Made by a program: the position numbers and the translations under genes | Assembly (NCBI GenBank): GCA_024639905.1 | Contig: JAHEGE010000011.1 | Location: 1-35,513 of the forward strand | DNA from: Gammaproteobacteria bacterium | GTDB taxonomy: Bacteria; Pseudomonadota; Gammaproteobacteria; Pseudomonadales; Pseudohongiellaceae | Length of the DNA: 35,513 nt | Direction of reading: 5' to 3' | In this document: in pieces, positions 8,148 to 17,204 of the stretch | How the letters are laid out: every line of letters starts with the position of its first letter | How positions within the stretch are numbered: the stretch's first letter is position 1 | The notes under the pieces: generated by a model | What the model saw: only the letters and a program-made list of their open reading frames with translations | What the model was told of the DNA's origin: nothing | Databases searched by the model: none

Positions 8148-9032
8148 TCAGGCCGTGTAACGCTTGAGCAGGCTAGACGTATCCTGCCTGCCACCGCCAT
8201 CGGCCTGCACCTCTGCATAGAATCTGTCGACTATCTCTACCAGTGGCAACGACGCGCCGTTGCGTTGCGCCTCGGCGAGCGCGATGCCGAGGTCTTTGCG
8301 CATCCAATCTACGGCGAAGCCGAAGTCATACTCGCCTGCGAGCATGGTCTTGTGGCGATTCTCCATCTGCCATGAGCCCGCGGCTCCCTTGGAGAGCGTC
8401 TCGATCAGGGCCTCGCCGTCCAACCCTGCCCGATTAGCAAAATTAAGTCCCTCAGCTAGCGCCTCTACGATGCCTGCGATACAGATTTGGTTGACCATTT
8501 TAGCGAGCTGTCCGCTGCCACAAGGACCCAGAAGCTTGCTAAAGCGCGCGTAAGCGTCCATTACCGGCTCGGCCTGTGCATAGACTGCCTCGCCGCCGCC
8601 GACCATCACCGTTAACACGCCGCCCTCGGCGCCCGCTTGCCCTCCGGAAACCGGAGCATCGAGAAAACCAACACTCGCCGCGTCCGTGGCCGCTCCCAGC
8701 TCACGCGCCAGCTCGGCAGACGCCGTCGTATGATCTACCAGAATAGCCCCTGGCTTCATTCCAGCAAGCGCGCCGTGTTCGCCTAGCACAACCGAGCGCA
8801 CGTCATCGTCGTTGCCCACACAGACGAAGACGAAGTCACAGCCGGCGGCGGCAAGGGCCGGCGTTGTCGCGCTGTCATTCCCGAATTCTTGCACCCATGC
8901 CGCAGCCTTCTCCACGCTGCGGTTAAAGACGCATACGCTGTGGCCTGCGCGGGCGAGATGGCCTGCCATGGGATAACCCATGACACCGAGACCTATAAAA
9001 GCAATGCGCCGCGGCGCTATGGTGTTGGTCAT
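8148..9032 (-). CDS. NAD(P)-binding beta-hydroxyacid dehydrogenase (3-hydroxyisobutyrate dehydrogenase family)
   Basis: Cytoplasmic oxidoreductase interconverting a beta-hydroxyacid and its semialdehyde or keto form. From the chosen start it is 294 aa, the usual length. Visible features are a Rossmann dinucleotide-binding GLGVMGYPM (about 14-22), DAPVSGGQAGAEGG (about 125-138, substrate binding) and the catalytic Lys K178 in GSGQLAKMVNQ. Start set at ATG 9032 because GGGAGG sits eight bases before it; the longer form from 9047 would translate through this site. The upstream amidohydrolase ends 28 bp away, so the two are probably co-transcribed. Family is certain; the exact substrate (3-hydroxyisobutyrate, tartronate semialdehyde or another) is not. 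Confidence 0.88.
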   Translation of the reverse strand: MTNTIAPRRIAFIGLGVMGYPMAGHLARAGHSVCVFNRSVEKAAAWVQEFGNDSATTPALAAAGCDFVFVCVGNDDDVRSVVLGEHGALAGMKPGAILVDHTTASAELARELGAATDAASVGFLDAPVSGGQAGAEGGVLTVMVGGGEAVYAQAEPVMDAYARFSKLLGPCGSGQLAKMVNQICIAGIVEALAEGLNFANRAGLDGEALIETLSKGAAGSWQMENRHKTMLAGEYDFGFAVDWMRKDLGIALAEAQRNGASLPLVEIVDRFYAEVQADGGGRQDTSSLLKRYTA

Positions 9033-9060
9033 ACTGTTGCCTCCCAAATACTGGTTATCC

Positions 9061-10827
9061 TCAGCGGTCGCTGAATACCGTCGCGCCGCGTGAAAGAGTT
9101 TCTACGATGGCGATATCCGCGAGCTCATCGCTAGACACGGTGCGCGGGTCTTGAGCAAGAACCACGAAGTCTGCGCGCTTGCCCACCTCGATCGAGCCCT
9201 TCTCGTCTTCCTCGAAATATTGATACGCCGCTCCGAGGGTCACCGCGTGTAAAGCCTCCATGACAGTCACGCGCTGGTCTGGTCCTAACACGAAACCGCT
9301 ACGAGTCTCGCGATTCACTGCGATGGAGACGAGTCGTAATATGTCTGGCGGCACCACGGGAGCGTCGTTGTGAATGGTGAGCGGGATACCTCGATCGAGC
9401 GTCGCCCGCAGCGGGCTTATAAAACTTGCGCGCGCCTCGCCGAAACTCAATCGATGCCAGTCGCCCCAAAAGTAAGGGTGCACCGCGTAAAACGAAGGCA
9501 AGACACCCAGCTCCGCCATGCGGTCTAGCTGATCGGCGCGCGCCAGCTGGGCGTGAATCGCCACGCTGCGGTGATCCGGTAGCGGTGCGAGCTCCGCCGC
9601 CGCCGCGAGCCCATCGAGCATCAAGTCGATCGCCGCGTCGCCATTCACATGCACCAGCGCCGGCACACCCCGCTGGATGAGCGCCGGCATCCTGCGCAGA
9701 TACTCTTGCGGCTCGTAGCTAGGGTACGCGACATAGTCTGCTGCTGCGCCCGGCGGCCCCTCAGCGTAGGGCTGCGACAGCCAAGCGGTCCGTCCTTGGG
9801 GCGAGCCGTCGAGCGTGAATTTAATCCCGCCTAGTTTGAAACCATTGGTGTATTCGCGGTCTAAGCTGACGGCATCGAGCTGTTCATCGCTCATCGCGTT
9901 AGCCATCGCATAGGCGACGATGTCTATCGGATAAGGCTCAGTAGCGGCCTCTTGCCGCAGCAAGGCGATATATTCCATCGGCAGGTTGCTGTCTTGAATG
10001 GTGGTAATTCCGTAGCCTGCGTAAACGTCGATGGCCTGCCTACGCAGCTCGGCGAACCGTTCCAGTGACAATGTGGCTATCGGGTCGGGCAAGAGCCCCA
10101 TCGCTGTTTCTTCCATCACGCCATCCGGCTCGCCGTTGGCGAGTCGGCGCACTATGCCACCCGCAGGATCGGGAGACTGGGCATTGATTCCTGCGCGCGC
10201 TAGCGCCAGAGAATTGCCTACCGAAAGATGCCCCGACACATGGCGGATCACGATCGGATGCTGGGTAGAGGCGAGGTCGAGATCTGCGCGTGTCGGGTGA
10301 CGCCCTTCCGCAAGCAAAGAGTCGTCGTAGCCAAAACCGCTCACCAGCTCGCCCGCGGGAATGCTCTGCTGCTCAATCGCAAGGCGCAGGATGCGCACGA
10401 TATCGTCGATAGATTCCGCGCCGCCTATCGGGGGCGACGACAAATCGATGAGGTCTGTGGTGCGCGCGAGTGACGAGAAATGCCCGTGTGCATCGATGAA
10501 GCCGGGCAACAGCGCATTCTCTCCTAGGCGCACGACACGCGTGTCGGGGCCGATGAGTCCGGCAAGGGATTCCTCTGACCCGGTTGCCACGATGCGCTCA
10601 CCAGTCACCGCCACCGCCGTGGGGGCAAGCGCCTCATCAGCCATCGTCAGGATATGATCACCGATAAAGACAAGGTCCGCGCCTGCCACACTGCTTGCCC
10701 CATCGCTTGGGGAAGACTCGACAGTCGTGTCGCCGCAAGCAGCGAGCGACAACGTCAGTGCGAGACTCGAATAGAACTTCCACCCGAGGCTAAAGCCACC
10801 TCGCTGACCGAATACTGTTTGACGCAT
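9061..10827 (-). CDS. Amidohydrolase lipoprotein (YtcJ-like, amidohydrolase family 3)
   Basis: Metal-dependent hydrolase of the YtcJ/amidohydrolase-3 type, 588 aa. It begins with a lipoprotein signal ending in the lipobox LAAC, so it is probably anchored in the cell envelope. The family pattern is complete: FIDAHGHF (His-x-His metal motif), GGIKFTLDGSPQGRTAWL, VHVNGDAAID, VAIHAQ, LTIHNDAPV, and a C-terminal KGSIEVGKRADFVVL segment that closes the small beta-sandwich. The ATG follows AGGAGAAG. It is probably co-transcribed with the downstream dehydrogenase and perhaps the upstream kinase gene. The substrate is unknown; homologues hydrolyse amides, formamides or cyclic amides. Confidence 0.88.
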   Translation of the reverse strand: MRQTVFGQRGGFSLGWKFYSSLALTLSLAACGDTTVESSPSDGASSVAGADLVFIGDHILTMADEALAPTAVAVTGERIVATGSEESLAGLIGPDTRVVRLGENALLPGFIDAHGHFSSLARTTDLIDLSSPPIGGAESIDDIVRILRLAIEQQSIPAGELVSGFGYDDSLLAEGRHPTRADLDLASTQHPIVIRHVSGHLSVGNSLALARAGINAQSPDPAGGIVRRLANGEPDGVMEETAMGLLPDPIATLSLERFAELRRQAIDVYAGYGITTIQDSNLPMEYIALLRQEAATEPYPIDIVAYAMANAMSDEQLDAVSLDREYTNGFKLGGIKFTLDGSPQGRTAWLSQPYAEGPPGAAADYVAYPSYEPQEYLRRMPALIQRGVPALVHVNGDAAIDLMLDGLAAAAELAPLPDHRSVAIHAQLARADQLDRMAELGVLPSFYAVHPYFWGDWHRLSFGEARASFISPLRATLDRGIPLTIHNDAPVVPPDILRLVSIAVNRETRSGFVLGPDQRVTVMEALHAVTLGAAYQYFEEDEKGSIEVGKRADFVVLAQDPRTVSSDELADIAIVETLSRGATVFSDR

Positions 10828-10906
10828 TAGTCTTCTCCTGTCTTCTTATTGTTTCGTCTTCAACGCGTAAAGACTGATTTGGGTTTAGGCTCAATCGCGG
10901 CTGCGC

Positions 10907-11947
10907 TTAACGCGCGAGGTCTGAGCGCCAGTCTTGGTGCATAAGCCTAATAACCTGCCCCATCGTGCTGTAGCGCTCGGCGGGATCTTTGGCGAGACAG
11001 CGCATGGCGATCTCCTCGAGCAGCGGTGGCACCGGCTGCTTACTGATCCTCGAAGGCAATTCAGGGTTGTCATTGAGCGTGCTGGCGATGATGTGATGCA
11101 TCTTCTCGCCCACCGGAGGCGCGCGGCCACAGAGCGCTTCGTACAACACCGCGCCCAGACTATAAATATCGGTACGGTGATCGATGCTGGGGTCCAAGTT
11201 AATCTGTTCGGGGGACATGTACAGCGCAGAGCCTTGCGCCTTGCCCTGCCCGGTGAGCGTAATATCCTCAATCGTTAGCGAGCCGGTCTCGGCGGCAACG
11301 GCGTCCTCATCTTGCAGCTTTCCTGCCCGCAATGCCTGCGCGCCCTTGCCGTCAGGATGCCAGACCTTCGCCAGCCCCCAGTCGAGCAGCAACACCTCGC
11401 CAAAAGGCCCAGCCAGAATATTCTCTGGTTTGATGTCGCGATGTGCCACTCCGTGGTTGTGGGCATACTCCAGCGCATACGCGACCTGCATCAACACCTC
11501 CATGAACTGCGTGAGGTCGTAGCGCTCGCGAAAATCGAATATCTCACGCAGCGTGTAGCCGTGGACAAGCTTCATCGTAAAATACGGGTTACCGCGCGCA
11601 TCGCGCGACAGCTCGTAAGTCGGTACCGTATTGGGGTGTTGCAACATCGCCGTGACCCGCGCCTCGCGAATCAATCGCTTCTGCTCGACCTCATTGTCGG
11701 CGAACTCTGGCCGTAGGGTCTTGTAGCAAACGAAACGCGACAGGTGTAGGTCTTTACAGGACTTGATCAGCGACTTGCCGCCGGTGGCAATGGTGCTAAA
11801 AAAGGCATAGCGCGTGCGCGGGTCGATCTTCTGCGGTAACGGCTTGTCGGTCTCCTCGAGGAAGACCGAGCTATAGCTCTTGGGGGGTTCGGGAAAGTTG
11901 AGCATGTTAACCGGTCTCATTATGCGTACGCCGAACAATGCGCACAC
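10907..11947 (-). CDS. Soluble serine/threonine protein kinase (Hanks type)
   Basis: Single-domain eukaryotic-type protein kinase of up to 346 aa. The ATP-site Lys is K76 (FVCYKTLR) and the catalytic loop HRDIKPEN has D171. The metal-binding motif is DWG (189-191) instead of DFG, as in some other bacterial kinases. A long insert rich in Asp/Glu/Gly follows, then the activation-segment end GSALYMSPEQ and a DIYSLGAVLYE helix. The glycine-rich loop (IATGGKSLIKS) is irregular. No transmembrane, PASTA or WD repeats are visible, so it is likely a cytoplasmic regulator. The start is uncertain: ATG 11947, 11920 and 11905 are all in frame and none has a good ribosome binding site. The targets are unknown. 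The next gene begins 79 bp downstream on the same strand. Confidence 0.88.
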   Translation of the reverse strand: MCALFGVRIMRPVNMLNFPEPPKSYSSVFLEETDKPLPQKIDPRTRYAFFSTIATGGKSLIKSCKDLHLSRFVCYKTLRPEFADNEVEQKRLIREARVTAMLQHPNTVPTYELSRDARGNPYFTMKLVHGYTLREIFDFRERYDLTQFMEVLMQVAYALEYAHNHGVAHRDIKPENILAGPFGEVLLLDWGLAKVWHPDGKGAQALRAGKLQDEDAVAAETGSLTIEDITLTGQGKAQGSALYMSPEQINLDPSIDHRTDIYSLGAVLYEALCGRAPPVGEKMHHIIASTLNDNPELPSRISKQPVPPLLEEIAMRCLAKDPAERYSTMGQVIRLMHQDWRSDLAR

Positions 11948-12063
11948 CGACGAATAAGTGCGCCGACGTTTAAGCTCGCAGGTCTATTCTTGCGCTCAGT
12001 CTCGCCTCGGCGTGCAGCGGTGTTTGCGGTATCCTAGCGCGAAGCAACGCATCCAAGCTAGCA

Positions 12064-12100
12064 GTGCGCGTCTAAACGCGCAGCGCGCACCACTGTAGTG
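12064..12100. promoter_or_regulatory. Inverted repeats between kinase and thioesterase genes
   Basis: GTGCGCG (12064-12070) pairs with CGCGCAC (12084-12090), followed by the small palindrome CACTGTAGTG (12091-12100). They lie just upstream of the thioesterase in the divergent intergenic space, so an operator or leader hairpin is possible. Not matched to a known regulator. Confidence 0.25.
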
Positions 12101-12122
12101 AATGGTATTGAAAGGAGACAGC

Positions 12123-12539
12123 ATGAACCCAGAGTCAGCAGCTAACGCCCGCCGCGAGGTAATCGCAGAATTCCCCGTGCGCTACGCCGAGACCGACGCC
12201 ATGGCGGTGGTACACCACGCCAGCTATATCGTCTATTTCGAAGAGGCGCGCTGTCACTATATGCGCGAGCAGGGCAGCGAATACGCCTTGGTCGAGGCGG
12301 ACGGCTTTCGCCTGCCGGTAACCGAGGTTCACGTACGCTACGTGGGCAGCCTGGTCTATGGCGATCGTGTACGGGTGCGCACCTGGATCGCCGAGAACAA
12401 GAGCCGCAAGCTCACGTTCGCCTACGAAATCATGAACGACAAAGACGAGCGTGTGCTCGTCACCGGCAGCACCGAACATATCTGGACCGACCTTAACGGC
12501 CGCGTGACCCGCGCGCCAGAGCGCTGGCAGCTGAAGTAA
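12123..12539 (+). CDS. Acyl-CoA thioesterase, hotdog fold (YbgC/4-hydroxybenzoyl-CoA thioesterase family)
   Basis: Small cytoplasmic thioesterase that hydrolyses acyl-CoA thioesters. From ATG 12123 it is 138 aa, typical of YbgC-like proteins. The motif YAETDAMAVVHHASY contains the catalytic Asp (D25) and the following His (H32) of this family; the C-terminal half gives the beta-strand pattern of the hotdog fold. This start is preferred over the in-frame ATG at 12102 because AAAGGAGA precedes it at ideal distance. It stands alone, divergent from the kinase gene. It is not next to the tol-pal genes that usually accompany ybgC, so no gene symbol is given. Confidence 0.87.
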   Translation: MNPESAANARREVIAEFPVRYAETDAMAVVHHASYIVYFEEARCHYMREQGSEYALVEADGFRLPVTEVHVRYVGSLVYGDRVRVRTWIAENKSRKLTFAYEIMNDKDERVLVTGSTEHIWTDLNGRVTRAPERWQLK

Positions 12540-12581
12540 ACACTAGAGGACCGCCACTTAGTCGGCTATCCAAGCGGCTAT

Positions 12582-12611
12582 TTGTTAAGCGCCTACTTGT
12601 TAAGCGCCTAC
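12582..12611. repeat. 15-bp direct tandem repeat (two copies) at a gene end
   Basis: TTGTTAAGCGCCTAC occurs twice without a gap (12582-12596 and 12597-12611). The second copy contains the stop codon of the minus-strand serine hydrolase. Probably a replication-slippage duplication. Confidence 0.75.
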
Positions 12612-13972
12612 CGAAGAGTGCCCAAAAGCCGCGCGAAATTGTCATTGTCGGGGTAGCTGCCTGCGGTCCAGCCCAGCCGCACGATCACGACATCGCGACT
12701 CGGCACCACCATCACCAACTGCTGCCTATTACCCATCGCCGAATAGCTGTCGGCTGGCAAGTCGGGCCACGTCTGAGTTGAGTCACCGCGGTTCAACCAC
12801 CATTGATAGCCGTACGCTTGCCTGTTCGCCGAGCCGTTCGGGCGCGTTGCGCGCGCTACCCAGTCTTCCGCGAAAAGCCGCACGCCATTAATCTCACCGT
12901 CGTTTAGCATGACCTGTCCGAGTCGCGCCCAGTCTCGCGCCGATGCGTAGAGATACGAACTACCGACGAAGGCGCCGCTGGCATCGGTCTCGAACACCGC
13001 GTTCTGAAACCCTAAGCCTTTGGCGATAGTAAGCTCGTAGTCGGCGCGCGCCGCTTGCGCCCCGCCGAGCGTGTCTTGGTATAGCCGCGCAAGCACGTTC
13101 GCCGTGCCGGAGCTGTAATTGTAATGAGCCCCCGGCGCATGCGCTGCCGGCTTGGCCAGCACATAATCCGCCGCCGAAGGGGCATCAAACAGCATCGCCG
13201 TCGCATCATCGCCGGGATTGTATTCCTCTGAAAAAGCCAGGCCGTCGGTCATCGTCAGCAGGTCACTCACTTTTATCTGTGCGCGCTCGTCTGCTTGCCA
13301 CTGCGCGAAGCCCGCGGGCGCCGACAGATCCAGCAGACCACGATGCTCAAGGTTGGCGAGCATTACTGCGGTGAGACTCTTGGCCATTGACCAACCGAGC
13401 AGCGGCGTTTGCGCGTCTGCGCCTTGCGCATACCCCTCGCCGAGAATGCGTCCACCCTGCACGACTAACAGGGCGCGCGTGTTAAGGCCGCGTGCGTTAT
13501 CGCTCGCAACGATGTCTTCGACTAGCGCCTGCACGTCCGCATCATGCGTGGCGACGGTATCGCCCAAAGGCCAGGGGCTGTTGTCGGCACTCGGAGCCAG
13601 CACGAGATCGCCGAGCCTAGGCCGAACGTCGTAGCCGGCGTAGTCGACCGCGCAACCGACGCCAGGGATGAACGTGGCGCTTTTCGAGCCGAGCCCGAAA
13701 AACGACGCCTCGACACTGGCATTCGCTTCATCGTAGCGAATGGTGAGCTGATCGAGGATGGCAGAATATTGAACGAGATCGTCGAACGCCTGCTCCTTCG
13801 AAAACCCACTCACATAGCGCGAACTGCACAGCAGTTTCGCCCCGATACCGGTCGCCACCGCGGGCGCACTAATGACGTAGGCGGGCGAAATCCCAACGAC
13901 ACTGAGGCCGCCAAGCGTAAGCACAACAAGGCCCGCAGTGATTGAAAGAAGGTAGGCGAGGAATCGCATCAT
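12608..13972 (-). CDS. Serine hydrolase, beta-lactamase class C/esterase family
   Basis: Membrane-anchored or exported serine hydrolase (454 aa) of the penicillin-binding/6-aminohexanoate-dimer-hydrolase type. It starts with a hydrophobic segment (residues 5-30, FLAYLLSITAGLVVLTLGG) acting as signal or anchor. The nucleophile motif is S195-M-A-K198 (SxxK) and the second motif is Y286-S-S in YNYSSGT. The C-terminal part has YGYQWWLN and MGNRQQLVMVVPSRDVVIVR, typical of this family. The start follows CGGAG. It is the last gene of a likely operon with the MFS transporter (56 bp apart) and the redoxin-cytochrome fusion further upstream. Esterase, amidase or beta-lactamase activity cannot be told apart from sequence. 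Confidence 0.85.
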   Translation of the reverse strand: MMRFLAYLLSITAGLVVLTLGGLSVVGISPAYVISAPAVATGIGAKLLCSSRYVSGFSKEQAFDDLVQYSAILDQLTIRYDEANASVEASFFGLGSKSATFIPGVGCAVDYAGYDVRPRLGDLVLAPSADNSPWPLGDTVATHDADVQALVEDIVASDNARGLNTRALLVVQGGRILGEGYAQGADAQTPLLGWSMAKSLTAVMLANLEHRGLLDLSAPAGFAQWQADERAQIKVSDLLTMTDGLAFSEEYNPGDDATAMLFDAPSAADYVLAKPAAHAPGAHYNYSSGTANVLARLYQDTLGGAQAARADYELTIAKGLGFQNAVFETDASGAFVGSSYLYASARDWARLGQVMLNDGEINGVRLFAEDWVARATRPNGSANRQAYGYQWWLNRGDSTQTWPDLPADSYSAMGNRQQLVMVVPSRDVVIVRLGWTAGSYPDNDNFARLLGTLR

Positions 13973-14028
13973 GACTGTGCTCCGAATTGGGCTAGCGAGC
14001 GGCTGGCCAGGTAAGGCTGTGACTAAGA

Positions 14029-15330
14029 CTAACGGTTCTGTTCGGGTTTCAACAGCGGTCCGCCCGAGGCGAAGAGCGCGAAACCCACCGCGGCTGCGGC
14101 TGCGGCAAACAGATACGCACCGCCGTATTGATTGTCATTCAGCGCAAACACATACCCCATCACCGCAGGCCCAGCAGCGGTGCCCCACGAGGACATGAGA
14201 TTAGCAACCGAGAAAATGCGCGCGTATTCACGCAGGCCAAAAGCCTCGGCGATAAGCAAAGGCTGAAGCATAAGCAGGTTGCCAACGGTGCAGCCGAAGA
14301 GGCCAAGTCCGAAACAAAGCGCGATGGGACCCGCGCCCAGCGAAAGTAAGGCCAGCGCCAAAATCTGCAACAACATAATGAACAGCGCGAATCGGCGAAT
14401 CGGCACCTTGCCGACCACCCAGCCGCCGAGCAGGCGCCCGATAATGCTCATCACTGGCAAGATGGCGACGGCGAGTGCGGTTTGCGATTCGCTTAGCGTC
14501 TCGCGCGCGAGACCAAATTGATGCGCGATGCCACCCACTTGTGCCATGAGCAAGAAGATATACGCCGGCGCAATGCCCCAGAAAAACCGCGTGCCGCGTG
14601 CCTCGCGAAAACTGAGGCCGTCTTCGAAATGTCCCTGCGCCGCAGCGCTGGGTTTCTCATCGGAGAGTTCAATCCGAGCCGAGTCGCCCTTCTCTTCCGG
14701 CGCTTCGATCTCGGCATCGCCATCGATTCGCAAACCCATCGCCTCGGGGCTGGCACGCAGCCAGATCCACGCCGCGGGAATAACACCCACTACATAAATC
14801 AGCCCCATAATCGGTGCAGCGACTTCGAAGCCTAAGCGCTCAACCAACAGCACACAAACTGGTGTCAAGATGACACCGCCAAGCGACAGGCCGGTCGAGG
14901 CTATAGATAAGGCCATGGCACGGCGACGCTTAAACCACCTCGCAACGATAGTCGTCGCCGGGATTAGAGACGAGGCGGAGAATCCGACGCCGAACACACA
15001 ATACACCGCGTAGAGCTGCGGCACCGTCTTCACGAACGGCAGCGTGCTGAGCGCCGCCGCCGAGACAATCGCGCCCGCCGACAGGCAGTAGCGCGGGTCA
15101 TAGTGCTGTACCCAGCGCGCCACCCACAGCCCGGCAAGCCCTCCGCTAAAGAAGAACAACGACACTGCAACCGAGGCGGTCTGCACAGTAAATGCGGGCG
15201 TCGCGGCGAGCGCATTCAGATAAATAGAGTGGTTGTAAAAACTCAGCCCGCTTGAAAACGTCAGCGTGAACAGAATGGCGGCGACAATCTTCCAGCCGTA
15301 GTAGAGGGGCTTTGCGTGCGCGTCGGACAT
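14029..15330 (-). CDS. MFS transporter (monocarboxylate/oxalate-formate-like), 433 aa
   Basis: Inner-membrane secondary transporter with about twelve hydrophobic segments in two halves, separated by a charged loop (around residues 195-235, rich in Glu/Asp/Lys). It opens with YYGWKIVAAI and has the MFS cytoplasmic-loop pattern WFKRRRAMALSIASTGLSLGG, typical of the monocarboxylate-porter-like branch. No good ribosome binding site is seen before the ATG. It lies 56 bp upstream of the serine hydrolase and about 80 bp downstream of the 15411-17204 gene, suggesting import or export of a product of those enzymes. Substrate unknown. Confidence 0.87.
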   Translation of the reverse strand: MSDAHAKPLYYGWKIVAAILFTLTFSSGLSFYNHSIYLNALAATPAFTVQTASVAVSLFFFSGGLAGLWVARWVQHYDPRYCLSAGAIVSAAALSTLPFVKTVPQLYAVYCVFGVGFSASSLIPATTIVARWFKRRRAMALSIASTGLSLGGVILTPVCVLLVERLGFEVAAPIMGLIYVVGVIPAAWIWLRASPEAMGLRIDGDAEIEAPEEKGDSARIELSDEKPSAAAQGHFEDGLSFREARGTRFFWGIAPAYIFLLMAQVGGIAHQFGLARETLSESQTALAVAILPVMSIIGRLLGGWVVGKVPIRRFALFIMLLQILALALLSLGAGPIALCFGLGLFGCTVGNLLMLQPLLIAEAFGLREYARIFSVANLMSSWGTAAGPAVMGYVFALNDNQYGGAYLFAAAAAAVGFALFASGGPLLKPEQNR

Positions 15331-15360
15331 CAGGTCGGATACCGCTTGTCTATTATTGGG

Positions 15361-15381
15361 TGTTGAGTGTTGAGTGTTGAG
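15361..15381. repeat. Three tandem copies of TGTTGAG
   Basis: A perfect 7-bp unit is repeated three times in the 80-bp gap between the MFS gene and the upstream gene. It is short enough to vary in copy number by slippage; no function is evident. Confidence 0.7.
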
Positions 15382-15410
15382 TCAATTTAAGCAACCAAAC
15401 GCCGGCGAGC

Positions 15411-17204
15411 TTACTCGCTCGCAGCATCAGGATCGAGGCTAGGACTCGCTGGATAGTAAGTAAAATAGCCGGTAAACATTTCTTCCCAGCTTTCGAGTCC
15501 CCACGGAATTTCCCTGTCGGGATTAGGATTCGTCGGGTTGGAAACTGAATTATCCAGCGCGCCCTCGACGCGCAGCTTACTGCCCGCGGCGACCGCCACC
15601 GGCTCGTCTAGCAGATAATGCGGCTGCCAACCGTAGTTATAGGCAGGCACGCTAAAGAGAACGCGCGTCTCACCCATCGGGCTCACTGCCACGAAACGCA
15701 TCTTTTTCCCGCGATAGCTCATCCGCGCACGCACGCCGGTTACCACGATGTCGTTCGTCACCTCAGCCTCAGCCTGGAGAGGAAAGTCTGCCACCCCTGC
15801 CGGCAGTGTGAAGCGCGTCGACACTGCCAATGCCTGCCGCTCCACCAACTGACGAGTATCGACATCGGCATCGAAGAAATACAAACCTAGCGCGGTCTCG
15901 TCGACCGTCGACTGACCGTTGGTGACGTAGTGAAACTGTAGCGACAATTTATGACCCGCGGGGATGAAGACTCCGGTGTTTGGATCGAATTCGATAGCGC
16001 GGTGTGGACCCGGCGCGTAACCCTCAACGAAGCGCCGCGAGACGACTTCCTGTTCGCGCTCCGCACCCCAGAAATCCTCTCCCGGCGCAGTCACGAATAC
16101 CATGAGATGGTGCAAGACCGACTCGTCGCCTGGGCGCGTCTCGATGGCGCGAAGCCAGCGGCCCTCCTCGAAAGGCAGTGTGACCTCTTCGTACAAGTAA
16201 TCCATCACTCCGGTCGAGGGAATCGCATTGCTCGGCCCAGTAACGACGAAGTCAGGCTCACCGAGCTGCCAGGCGAATTCATCACTCGCCTCTTGTTCGG
16301 CTGCGAACACCTCCAGCGGGTCTTCGGCGCCAGCCCCGCGCGGCGCCCGAGCGTCGATCCAAGACACGAGCGTCTTCAGCTCCTTCTCATCGAGATAGCG
16401 CGCCATCCTCGAATGGCCGTGTTCGGGATCAACCTGCGCAGGAGGCATGCGTTTATTGAGCACTACCTCGCGGATCATCGGCGACCAGCCGAGCAGCATG
16501 ATGTAACTGTCCATCGCGAAGGGTCCGACCCCGCCACGCCGATGACACTCGACGCAGTTGTCGAGGATGAGTGGAGCGACGTCGCTCGTGTAGTCTGGCG
16601 GTGTGGCCGCAGGCGCGATGTCTAGGGCACAGGAGCCCGCGCCGGTGCTGACGGTGTCGCTAGGTAGCGCTTCTCCATTCGCGCCAAGCTGGTCCAGCAT
16701 CATTTCCAGCGCCGTCATATCAGCGCCTCGAAAGAAGACGTTTAGGCGCTCGGGATTGAGCAGGATAATTTCATCGGCGCTCCTCGCTCCAAGCAGCGGG
16801 GCGATGAGCTGTGGCGCGTCAGTCAGCAATGGCAGCGACGAAGGTACTGCCATCTCGCGCAGCGCATCGCGCCCGAGCCCAGCGGTATCGAGCACGGCAA
16901 AACTAATACCGGCCGGATCGAACTGCGATTGCAGTCGCGCGAACTCGGCTAGCTGCGCAGGCCTCGAGCAGCGTGAGTCGTAGGTCAGCAACGCGAGGGC
17001 TTTGCGATGTTTGTACCGGCTCAGTTGGTGGAATTCGCCGCGAGTGTCTAAAAGGGCGAAGTCGCTTACCCGTTCTAGAGCAGCGCGAGCAGGAGAGGCG
17101 AAACCAACCATCACTAAGAGCAATGTAGCTGCGGCCGTCAGTCGAAAGCTGATAGGGGCGCGCGCCCAAAAGAACTCACGTCTCTTTCGCAGCATTTTAG
17201 GCAT
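15411..17204 (-). CDS. Exported redoxin-like/cytochrome c/copper type II monooxygenase-like fusion with a degenerate second copper site (597 aa)
   Basis: Multidomain periplasmic protein. After a signal peptide (hydrophobic LTAAATLLLVMVGFA, cleavage near SPARA) comes a redoxin-like domain (about 45-180). There YDSRCSR keeps only one Cys (C79) and lacks CxxC. Next is a c-type haem site C217-V-E-C220-H221 with a probable axial Met in KRMPP. The C-terminal half resembles peptidylglycine/dopamine monooxygenases: H365-H366 in VLHHLMVF and H425 in LQFHYV would bind the first copper, and M576 in WEEM is the expected Met ligand of the second. The usual His-x-His before RGK is replaced by R494-M-S496, so the second copper site is probably broken. 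ATG 17204 is preferred; the frame is open from 17279. It heads a likely operon with the MFS and hydrolase genes. Confidence 0.8.
   Translation of the reverse strand: MPKMLRKRREFFWARAPISFRLTAAATLLLVMVGFASPARAALERVSDFALLDTRGEFHQLSRYKHRKALALLTYDSRCSRPAQLAEFARLQSQFDPAGISFAVLDTAGLGRDALREMAVPSSLPLLTDAPQLIAPLLGARSADEIILLNPERLNVFFRGADMTALEMMLDQLGANGEALPSDTVSTGAGSCALDIAPAATPPDYTSDVAPLILDNCVECHRRGGVGPFAMDSYIMLLGWSPMIREVVLNKRMPPAQVDPEHGHSRMARYLDEKELKTLVSWIDARAPRGAGAEDPLEVFAAEQEASDEFAWQLGEPDFVVTGPSNAIPSTGVMDYLYEEVTLPFEEGRWLRAIETRPGDESVLHHLMVFVTAPGEDFWGAEREQEVVSRRFVEGYAPGPHRAIEFDPNTGVFIPAGHKLSLQFHYVTNGQSTVDETALGLYFFDADVDTRQLVERQALAVSTRFTLPAGVADFPLQAEAEVTNDIVVTGVRARMSYRGKKMRFVAVSPMGETRVLFSVPAYNYGWQPHYLLDEPVAVAAGSKLRVEGALDNSVSNPTNPNPDREIPWGLESWEEMFTGYFTYYPASPSLDPDAASE

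Noticed and set aside
15951..16625. Long open frame (224 codons) on the plus strand
   Set aside because: It lies wholly antisense to the redoxin-cytochrome fusion, whose haem and copper motifs establish the minus-strand frame; the plus-strand product resembles no protein and has no signal or domain.
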